From NCBI GenBank assembly GCA_030830385.1, contig JAURNA010000150.1:1-5375 (forward strand): a stretch of 5,375 nucleotides of DNA, written 5' to 3'. Shown here piece by piece: positions 1 to 5,375 of this stretch. The stretch is from Crocinitomicaceae bacterium. GTDB taxonomy: Bacteria; Bacteroidota; Bacteroidia; Flavobacteriales_D; Crocinitomicaceae. The notes beneath the pieces were generated by a model. That model was given only the letters and a program-made list of their open reading frames with translations, searched no databases and was not told where the DNA came from. The stretch's first letter is position 1; the number at the start of each line of letters is the position of its first letter. The position numbers and the translations under genes were made by a program.

Positions 1-1235
1 CGCCAAAACAGCACTTCGCCAGAAAAAATTATTTCTATCCCGACCTTCCAAAGGGATACCAGATCACGCAGGACACCACTCCGATTTGCACCAAAGGACA
101 CATCATCATCAAGGATGAAAACAACGAGGAAAAGTCCATTGGTATTACACGAATTCACATGGAGGAGGACGCAGGAAAAAGCATGCACGACATGGATATC
201 TACGATACACTCGTGGATTTGAACCGTGCAGGTGTTCCGCTCTTAGAAATCGTTTCCGAACCGGATCTCCGCTCATCGCAAGAGGCTTACAACTACCTTT
301 CAGAGGTTCGAAAGCTGGTTCGCTACCTGGATATTTGCGACGGAAACATGGAGGAGGGATCCCTGCGTTGTGACGCCAACATTTCCGTTCGCCTGAAAGG
401 CACCGAGACGTTCGGCACAAAGGTTGAGGTGAAGAATATGAACTCCATCCGAAACGTCCAACGTGCGATTGAATTCGAAATCAGACGGCAAATTGAAGTG
501 GTTGAAAACGGTGGAAAAGTAGATCAGGAAACCCGCTCCTTCGACGCGCCGAATAACCGCACGATCGCTATGCGTAGCAAGGAAGCGGCAAACGACTATC
601 GTTATTTCCCGGAGCCAGACTTACCTCCGATTACCGTCGGAAAGGAATGGATAGAGGAAGTGAAAAAGTCCATGCCTCCCTTACCCAGAGAACTGTTTTA
701 CAAATACATTCGCGAATTCGGATTGTCGGATTACGACGCTTACAACCTTACCGACTCGAAAGAAATCGCGTTGTACTACGAGTCGGTTGTGGAACATACA
801 CCAAATTACAAGGGCGCTGCCAATTGGGTGATGGGAGGTGTGAAATCCTTCCTCAATCAGCAAGGCCTAGAGATTACGGACTTTCCCGTTTCACCTGATC
901 AAATCGCCGAACTGATCCAGTTGATCGACAATGGCAAGCTATCTTCTTCCGCTGCGTCTCAAAACGTATTTCCTGAGATGTTGAAGAATGGAAATGAATC
1001 ACCCCAGTCAATTGCAGAACGATTGAACCTCATTCAGGATTCCAATGAAGATTCGATTTTGGGTATGATTGAAGCGGTTCTGAAGCAACATCCAGACGAA
1101 GTAGAACGTTATAAGAGTGGAGAGAAACAGTTGCTTGGGTTCCTAATGGGTCAGGTAATGCGCCATTCAAAAGGAAAAGCGGACCCAAAGGCCGCCAATG
1201 AGTTGCTACGTAAAACATTAGGTCAAAACGGATGA
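1..1235 (+). CDS. gatB: Aspartyl/glutamyl-tRNA(Asn/Gln) amidotransferase subunit B (partial, 5' end missing)
   Basis: GatB is the tRNA-binding kinase-like subunit of the cytoplasmic GatCAB complex, which activates and transamidates misacylated Glu-tRNA(Gln) and/or Asp-tRNA(Asn) using ammonia supplied by GatA. The first complete codon is at base 3 and the frame is open from the window edge to TGA at 1233-1235, giving 410 visible residues; the family is usually about 475-490, so roughly 70 N-terminal residues lie outside. Family blocks seen in order (visible numbering): RKNYFYPDLPKGYQ near 7-20, HMEEDAGK at 52-59, NRAGVPLLEIVSEPD near 74-88, LRCDANISVR near 120, EVKNMNS near 141, and YRYFPEPDLPPI near 199. 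A C-terminal YqeY-like tRNA-binding tail ends in KGKADPKAANELL. The ATG at 159 is internal, since conserved sequence continues upstream of it. The stop overlaps the next gene's ATG by four bases. No frameshift or missing block was seen. Whether it serves Asn, Gln or both cannot be told from this subunit. Confidence 0.97.
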   Translation, partial: PKQHFARKNYFYPDLPKGYQITQDTTPICTKGHIIIKDENNEEKSIGITRIHMEEDAGKSMHDMDIYDTLVDLNRAGVPLLEIVSEPDLRSSQEAYNYLSEVRKLVRYLDICDGNMEEGSLRCDANISVRLKGTETFGTKVEVKNMNSIRNVQRAIEFEIRRQIEVVENGGKVDQETRSFDAPNNRTIAMRSKEAANDYRYFPEPDLPPITVGKEWIEEVKKSMPPLPRELFYKYIREFGLSDYDAYNLTDSKEIALYYESVVEHTPNYKGAANWVMGGVKSFLNQQGLEITDFPVSPDQIAELIQLIDNGKLSSSAASQNVFPEMLKNGNESPQSIAERLNLIQDSNEDSILGMIEAVLKQHPDEVERYKSGEKQLLGFLMGQVMRHSKGKADPKAANELLRKTLGQNG

Positions 1236-2392
1236 AAACCTGGTATTTAATCTTGTTGAATGTACTCATTCTGGCTTCCTGTGGGGACTCCAAAGAAGAA
1301 ACAGATGAGTCTGAATCGGTAGTGGAAGATTTCGTTGTTTCGGGTACACTGAACGGTGGCGAAGGCCAAACGATTTTCATCGATGAAATTTCAGGTGATT
1401 CCCCTCGCCTGGTTGCAGAGTCAGTAGTTTCTTCAGACGGAACATTTGATCTCAAGGGCACTATTGAAACATTGGGTTTGTATCAGTTTCGGGTGGGAAC
1501 TACGGGCAAAATCATTCCTCTGACACTGCTCCCCGGAGATGAAATCAAGGTGGAATCTACTCTTGAACAACTCGACCAATCCGCAAAGATTTCGGGTAGT
1601 GAATGGACAAAGACCCTGACGGAATACTTACCCATTTTTGCTGAATTTCACCAAGGTCAGCAGGACTTACAACAAAATCCGTTGAAAGACGAGGAGGCCA
1701 TGATGGCAGCATTTATTGACCTGAGGAAAAAAGTTGACCATTTTGCGCTCAACCATATGGATCATCATCCTGCAGATCCGTTCAATGCGGTTTTGATCTC
1801 GTTTGCAACTCCATCCATGGGGTTTGATTACTGGAATCCCGAGGGATTGGAGATATTGAGAAACGTTACCGAATCATTCATTGAAAAATATCCGGGTTCA
1901 GCTGTAACCGCCTCTGTTTCGAACCAAACGTATGAGATCGAACGTGAATGGACCAACTATAAGCGCAATCATTCCGGAACCACGTCAGCACCTGAAATTT
2001 CACTTCCGGATACAGACGGAAATTTGATGCGTTTATCCGATCTGAGAGGAAAATACGTCCTGATTGATTTTTGGGCATCCTGGTGCGGTCCGTGCAGGCG
2101 AGAGAACCCAAACGTTGTTCGGTTGTACAACACATACAAAGACAAGGGATTTACGATTTTGTCGGTTTCGCTGGACAAGGACAAGCAGAAGTGGCTGGAG
2201 GCAATTGAGAAGGACGGATTGATATGGCCAAATCACGTAAGTGACCTCATGGAGTGGAGATCGCCTATGGTTCAGCTCTATGGAATTCAAGGCATTCCGC
2301 ACACAGTACTCGTGAATCCCGAAGGATACATTATCGGAGTTGGACTTCGCGGTCCGGCTTTGGAACGAAAATTGAAACAACTCATCAAATGA
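1232..2392 (+). CDS. TlpA/ResA-like thioredoxin-fold lipoprotein with N-terminal DUF4369-like domain
   Basis: This is probably an envelope thiol-disulfide oxidoreductase (386 aa) that reduces or isomerises disulfides in exported proteins or cytochrome c apoproteins; the substrate is unknown. Residues 1-17 form a type II signal peptide with lipobox L14-A15-S16-C17, so C17 should be lipidated and anchor the protein to a membrane. An acidic, Ser-rich tether follows (18-33). Residues ~34-115 resemble DUF4369 (pattern VSGTLNG, DGTFDLKG), and 120-245 form a helical linker. The thioredoxin-like domain spans ~252-386, with active site WCGPC (C285, C288) and cis-proline P356 in GIPHT. It also has the typical Bacteroidota TlpA segment KQKWLEAIEKDGL followed by WPNHVSDL. 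The start at 1232 gives the signal peptide and a 4-base ATGA overlap with gatB; no Shine-Dalgarno is visible. The next gene is a paralogue. Family and localisation are solid, but the precise role (ResA-like, TlpA-like or other) is inference. Confidence 0.93.
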   Translation: MKTWYLILLNVLILASCGDSKEETDESESVVEDFVVSGTLNGGEGQTIFIDEISGDSPRLVAESVVSSDGTFDLKGTIETLGLYQFRVGTTGKIIPLTLLPGDEIKVESTLEQLDQSAKISGSEWTKTLTEYLPIFAEFHQGQQDLQQNPLKDEEAMMAAFIDLRKKVDHFALNHMDHHPADPFNAVLISFATPSMGFDYWNPEGLEILRNVTESFIEKYPGSAVTASVSNQTYEIEREWTNYKRNHSGTTSAPEISLPDTDGNLMRLSDLRGKYVLIDFWASWCGPCRRENPNVVRLYNTYKDKGFTILSVSLDKDKQKWLEAIEKDGLIWPNHVSDLMEWRSPMVQLYGIQGIPHTVLVNPEGYIIGVGLRGPALERKLKQLIK

Positions 2393-3507
2393 AAAAATTA
2401 TTCATACCCATCACAGTTTCATTTGTGATCTTCGGCTTTTCGGCCGGAGCGCAAAATCCGATCAAAGCGAAAGTTTCCGGAACAATCTTCGGATCAGGTG
2501 AAGATTCCATTTTTTTAGCACAGAATTTCGGCACGCACTATGTCGATTATCACGCAACTACTTTTGGAGACGACGGATCGTTCGCCATGGAGCTGGAATT
2601 GCCCAACCCGGATTACTACGTATTACGCTTCGGTGATCAGTATGTAAACATCATCATTCGCGAAAATTCGGACATTCAGGTGTACGGAGATGGAAAAAGA
2701 TTGGATGAGTTCACCAATTTCATCAACTCTCAGGAAAGCCAGGATATGCACATTTTTACGGGTATGGCTGAAGAATGGCGCATTAAACGCGACTCTGCCC
2801 TTGTTCAAATGGAGCAAAATCCCGAGAAGAAAGATGAAATTAACCACAGAATGAGTTCGGAATTCAATCGTTTTCGTTCGGAACACAAAGCGTTTATCAA
2901 ACAACATCCAAATTCAGCCGCACTCTACCCTACTTTGTCTCAAATCGATATCAAAGAGGAATTTGAGACGTACGAATCTGTTGTGAACCAACTCGCGGTT
3001 TCCTTCTCAAAATCGCCTACAATTCAAACTTTGCTAAAGCAGCTCGCTTCAGAACGTGAGAAAATCGAAGCCAACAATCCACTTGCAATAGGGAAAGAAG
3101 CTCCGGATTTTGAAGAGACCAAGCCCGATGGAAGTTCAATGAAGCTTTCAGACTTGCGCGGAAGTGTTGTATTGCTTGACTTCTGGGCTTCCTGGTGTGG
3201 CCCTTGCCGCAGGGAAAACCCGATGGTGGTGAAACTGTATGAAAAGTACCGTTCCGAAGGATTTACCGTAATGAGTGTTTCGCTGGACAAAAACAAGCAA
3301 AGCTGGCTCGATGCGATTGAAAAAGACCGTTTGTCCTGGCCAAACCATGTAAGCGACCTTGCTTCCTGGTCGAGTAAAGCCGCAAAACTCTATGGTGTGA
3401 GTGGCATTCCGTTCACCGTTTTGATTGACCGCGAAGGAAAGATCATTCAAACGAAATTACGAGGCCTTGCCCTCGAGAATAAATTGGTGAATATATTTGG
3501 GCACTAA
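2389..3507 (+). CDS. TlpA/ResA-like secreted thioredoxin-family protein, paralogue of the preceding gene
   Basis: This 372-aa protein is probably a periplasmic thiol-disulfide oxidoreductase. Residues 1-21 are a Sec signal peptide with basic MKK, a hydrophobic core and a likely cleavage after A-G-A21 before Q22; there is no lipobox cysteine, unlike its neighbour. Residues ~27-105 are DUF4369-like (KVSGTIFGSGEDSIF, DDGSF). A charged, helix-prone stretch runs ~115-230, and the thioredoxin domain ~236-372 carries WCGPC (C270, C273) and cis-proline P341 in GIPFT. From LSDLRG onward it is about two thirds identical to the upstream protein by hand alignment, including an unbroken DFWASWCGPCRRENP and WPNHVSDL, but the N-terminal halves are much less alike. 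I chose ATG 2389 because it gives the signal peptide and an ATGA overlap; the same frame is open back to 2254 inside the upstream gene, but that extension would bury the signal sequence. The next gene begins immediately after the TAA, in the same frame. Function beyond the fold is inference. Confidence 0.92.
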   Translation: MKKLFIPITVSFVIFGFSAGAQNPIKAKVSGTIFGSGEDSIFLAQNFGTHYVDYHATTFGDDGSFAMELELPNPDYYVLRFGDQYVNIIIRENSDIQVYGDGKRLDEFTNFINSQESQDMHIFTGMAEEWRIKRDSALVQMEQNPEKKDEINHRMSSEFNRFRSEHKAFIKQHPNSAALYPTLSQIDIKEEFETYESVVNQLAVSFSKSPTIQTLLKQLASEREKIEANNPLAIGKEAPDFEETKPDGSSMKLSDLRGSVVLLDFWASWCGPCRRENPMVVKLYEKYRSEGFTVMSVSLDKNKQSWLDAIEKDRLSWPNHVSDLASWSSKAAKLYGVSGIPFTVLIDREGKIIQTKLRGLALENKLVNIFGH

Positions 3508-4269
3508 ATGGCATCAACCGGAAAGGTCTATTTCGCGTCCGATTTTCATCTGGGAGCTCCCGATCATTCAACAAGTCTTGAACGCGAAAAGCGAATTGTA
3601 GAGTGGCTGGAGCACATCCGTCAAGATGCGGATGAGATTTTCCTCGTAGGTGATATCTTCGATTTTTGGTTTGAGTACAAACGCACAATTCCCCGCGGTT
3701 TTGTTCGTTTGCAGGGAAAAATTGCCGAACTCACCGATTCCGGAATTCCCGTACACGTATTTACCGGCAATCACGATATGTGGATATTCGATTACCTCCC
3801 GGACGAATTAGGCATCACGCTGCACCGGGAACCCATCGTTCGTGAATTCTACGGCAACAAATGCTACATTGGTCATGGCGATGGCCTGGGACCCGGCGAT
3901 CGCGGTTACAAAATACTCAAACGCATCTTCCGCAATCGGTTTTGTCAATGGTGCTTTGCTCGTTTGCATCCAAACGTTGGAATCTGGCTCGCTGAGAAAT
4001 CGTCAAAAACCAGTAGATCGTATACCGGGAAATCTGACGAAGTTTTTCACGGAGAGGAAAAAGAGTGGCTCGTGATTTATTCCAAGGAACAGCTGGAGAA
4101 AGAACACTACGATTTTTTCATATTCGGACACCGTCATCTTCCACTCGAAATCGAAGTCGGAAAAAACAGCACTTACTTCAATCTGGGTGAGTGGATCAAT
4201 TACAGCACCTACCTGGAATTGAACGAGTCCGGAGCCATTCTGAAAGAGTGGGAATCAAGTCAGAAATAG
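3508..4269 (+). CDS. lpxH: UDP-2,3-diacylglucosamine diphosphatase (LpxH-type metallophosphoesterase)
   Basis: LpxH hydrolyses UDP-2,3-diacylglucosamine to lipid X (2,3-diacylglucosamine 1-phosphate) and UMP, the fourth step of lipid A synthesis, at the cytoplasmic face of the inner membrane. At 253 aa it fits the family (about 240-260). The calcineurin-like metal motifs are all present and ordered: SDFHLG (D12, H14), VGDIFDFW (D49), GNHD (N88, H89, D90), GHGDG (H123) and GHRH (H208, H210). The segment ~128-172 (GPGDRGYKILKRIF, FARLHPNVGIWLAEKSSKTSR) corresponds to the membrane- and acyl-chain-associated lid of LpxH enzymes and favours LpxH over a generic phosphoesterase. There is no signal peptide, as expected. 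ATG 3508 directly follows the TAA of the preceding gene, so translation probably relies on terminating ribosomes. C146 and C149 in the lid are unlikely to bind metal. It converges on ffh with 24 bases between stops. A related UDP-sugar pyrophosphatase remains a minor alternative. Confidence 0.92.
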   Translation: MASTGKVYFASDFHLGAPDHSTSLEREKRIVEWLEHIRQDADEIFLVGDIFDFWFEYKRTIPRGFVRLQGKIAELTDSGIPVHVFTGNHDMWIFDYLPDELGITLHREPIVREFYGNKCYIGHGDGLGPGDRGYKILKRIFRNRFCQWCFARLHPNVGIWLAEKSSKTSRSYTGKSDEVFHGEEKEWLVIYSKEQLEKEHYDFFIFGHRHLPLEIEVGKNSTYFNLGEWINYSTYLELNESGAILKEWESSQK

Positions 4270-4293
4270 GCGTTTGTAACGGTTCCGATTTTT

Positions 4294-5265
4294 TTACATG
4301 TGCATACCACCGGGACCCCCCATTCCCTTCATCTGCTTCATCATTTGGCGCATGTTGTTCGGGTTGGACATCATCTTCATCATTTTTTTCGTGTCGCCAA
4401 ATTGCTTCATGAGCTTGTTGACTTCCTGCATGCTCATTCCGCTTCCTTTTGCAATTCGGTTCTTCCGTGCTCCATTGATAATGTGAGGATTCGCACGCTC
4501 TTTTGGAGTCATTGAGTAAATGATCGCTTCGATGTGTTTGAAGGCGTCATCCTTGATCTCAACATCCTTCATCGCCTTCCCCATTCCCGGTATCATCCCC
4601 ATGAGGTCCTTCACATTACCCATTTTCTTTACCTGCTGAAGCTGACCCAAAAAGTCGTTGAAATCAAACTGGTTCTTTTGAATTTTCTTCTGAAGCTTAC
4701 GCGCTTCTTCTTCGTCAAACTGCTCCTGGGCCCGCTCAACGAGCGAAACAACGTCTCCCATCCCGAGGATTCTGTCGGCCATACGTGCAGGATAGAAAAC
4801 ATCAAGAGCGTCCATCTTCTCCCCTGTACCAACAAACTTAATGGGTTTGTCTACCACAGATTTAATCGACAGTGCGGCTCCGCCTCTTGTATCACCGTCC
4901 AATTTTGTCAGTACAACTCCATCGAAATTGACGCGTTCATCAAAGGATTTGGCAGTATTCACGGCATCCTGACCTGTCATGGAATCTACTACAAATAGTG
5001 TCTCCGTAGGCTTGATCGCGTTTTTAACGTCGGCGATCTCGGTCATCATTTGCTCATCAACCGCCAAACGACCCGCGGTATCGACAATCACCACATTGAA
5101 TCCTTTGCTTTTCGCGTACTCAACCGCAGCTTGCGCAATAGCAACCGGGTTTTTCTCTTCTTTATTCGAGTATACTTCGATTCCCAATTGCTCTCCGAGG
5201 ACATGCAACTGATCAATCGCCGCCGGGCGATAAACGTCGCAGGCTACGAGCAGTGGCTTCTTTCC
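4294..5265 (-). CDS. ffh: Signal recognition particle GTPase Ffh (partial; N-terminal part and P-loop missing)
   Basis: Ffh with 4.5S-type RNA forms the SRP that delivers nascent membrane proteins to FtsY at the inner membrane. About 323 residues are recognisable, against about 440-450 in the family. In order they show KKPLLVACDVYRPAAIDQL (G2 region), VDTAGRLAVDEQMM (G3), LFVVDSMTGQDAVNTAKSF, TKLDGDTRGGAALS (G4) and VGTGEKMDALDVF (G5). A linker with AQEQFDEEEARKLQKK leads into a full M domain: GMIPGMG, the RNA-binding helix region GARKNRIAKGSGMSMQEVNKL, and a methionine-rich tail ending GGPGGMHM before TAA (4294-4296 on this strand). The TTG at 5206-5208 is not the start, because conserved sequence continues through it. 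Similarity ends at about 5265: in the next 110 bases no minus-strand frame contains the GxxGxGKTT P-loop or the N domain. What is present has no internal frameshift. The identification is secure; the truncation is discussed at the junction. Confidence 0.95.
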   Translation of the reverse strand, partial: GKKPLLVACDVYRPAAIDQLHVLGEQLGIEVYSNKEEKNPVAIAQAAVEYAKSKGFNVVIVDTAGRLAVDEQMMTEIADVKNAIKPTETLFVVDSMTGQDAVNTAKSFDERVNFDGVVLTKLDGDTRGGAALSIKSVVDKPIKFVGTGEKMDALDVFYPARMADRILGMGDVVSLVERAQEQFDEEEARKLQKKIQKNQFDFNDFLGQLQQVKKMGNVKDLMGMIPGMGKAMKDVEIKDDAFKHIEAIIYSMTPKERANPHIINGARKNRIAKGSGMSMQEVNKLMKQFGDTKKMMKMMSNPNNMRQMMKQMKGMGGPGGMHM

Positions 5266-5375
5266 AAGGTGATTTTCGGCAACACCTATGTCCTGCTTGA
5301 GCGTGATGCTCGCGGGGTGGTTGTTGCGCAGTACATTCTCGATCCCGGTCGCGCGGTTCCGTTGATCGCTCCGGA
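5251..5375 (+). CDS. Fragment resembling a tailed-phage portal protein (HK97/lambda-type), partial at both ends
   Basis: Read on the plus strand in the frame of bases 5251-5253, this stretch is open to the window edge and translates as QWLLSKVIFGNTYVLLERD followed by ARGVVVAQYILDPGRAVPL. The pattern W-x-L-S-K-x(3)-G-N-T-Y-V-L-x-x-R-D-x-R-G-V-V, then LDP and PL, matches from memory the portal (PF04860-type) of tailed phages, the dodecameric ring through which DNA is packaged at the head vertex. GC over 5271-5375 is 62 of 105 bases (59%), against 47% for 5101-5200 within ffh, consistent with a different source. No start codon belongs to it: its upstream part is replaced by ffh sequence. Only about 40 residues are visible, so the family call rests on a short motif. 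It could be a remnant, the edge of a prophage or foreign sequence joined artificially. Confidence 0.6.
5254..5265. other. Junction between ffh and phage-portal-like sequence
   Basis: The 12 bases tggcttctttcc fit both neighbours: on the minus strand they encode GKKP of the Ffh block GKKPLLVACD, and on the plus strand WLLS of the portal-like WLLSK. Left of this point only Ffh makes sense; right of it only the portal-like frame does. A short shared sequence at a join between oppositely oriented, unrelated genes is typical of mis-assembly or amplification chimeras, though illegitimate recombination would look the same. The exact breakpoint within or next to these bases cannot be fixed without the parent sequences. 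Confidence 0.55.

Noticed and set aside
1030..1461. Antisense open frame of 143 codons across the gatB / lipoprotein-gene boundary
   Set aside because: It lies opposite two well-supported genes, has no recognisable domain or signal, and looks like a by-product of the coding composition.
2254..2388. Upstream in-frame extension of the second thioredoxin-like gene
   Set aside because: It would overlap the first gene by about 140 bases and place the clear signal peptide at internal position 46. ATG 2389 with an ATGA overlap fits better.
3940..3954. CxxC (C146, C149) in LpxH as a zinc or redox site
   Set aside because: It lies in the lid segment, where related LpxH proteins keep FCQW but need not have the second cysteine. 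The enzyme's metals are held by the Asp/His/Asn motifs elsewhere, so this is probably chance.
4270..4296. Possible bidirectional terminator between the convergent lpxH and ffh stop codons, suggested by seven T residues at 4289-4295
   Set aside because: No stem longer than about three pairs (cgg-tt-ccg) precedes the T run, and the gap is only 24 bases, so an intrinsic terminator is not supported.
4534..4998. Plus-strand open frame of 154 codons opposite ffh
   Set aside because: It is fully antisense to conserved Ffh sequence and has no domain-like pattern.
5206..5208. TTG on the minus strand as the start of ffh
   Set aside because: Conserved Ffh residues (KKPLLVACDVYRPAAIDQ) continue in frame upstream of it to about 5265, so it is an internal leucine codon.

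Overview
The window reads as a chromosomal segment of a Bacteroidota bacterium, probably a flavobacterium-like or Cryomorphaceae/Crocinitomicaceae-like lineage. This rests on protein character: two DUF4369-plus-thioredoxin (TlpA/ResA-like) secreted proteins of a type abundant in that phylum, a Bacteroidota-style LpxH, and no Shine-Dalgarno motif before any of the three visible start codons. The organism assignment is inference.

Positions 1-4269 hold a tightly packed plus-strand run of four genes: the 3' part of gatB (tRNA amidotransferase subunit B), a lipoprotein thioredoxin-like gene, a second secreted thioredoxin-like paralogue, and an lpxH-type phosphoesterase. Each junction is minimal: ATGA 4-base overlaps at 1232-1235 and 2389-2392, and a stop codon directly followed by ATG at 3505-3510. 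They are therefore probably co-transcribed and translationally coupled. The run pairs a translation-fidelity gene with cell-envelope genes (periplasmic redox proteins and lipid A synthesis). The two thioredoxin-like genes are an old tandem duplication: their catalytic domains are about two thirds identical by hand alignment, while their N-terminal halves have diverged.

From 4294 rightwards on the minus strand, convergent with the operon, lies the 3' part of ffh (SRP54 protein), with a complete M domain and most of the G domain.

The most notable signal is at the right edge. Ffh similarity stops abruptly at about 5265, before the P-loop that should lie 15-25 residues further upstream. The remaining ~110 bases are GC-richer and read on the opposite strand as a piece of a tailed-phage portal protein. 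The simplest explanation is a chimeric join (assembly or amplification artefact, possibly through a short shared sequence at 5254-5265). A genuine phage insertion in an essential gene is the less likely alternative. I found no RNA genes, CRISPR arrays, insertion sequences or clear promoters.
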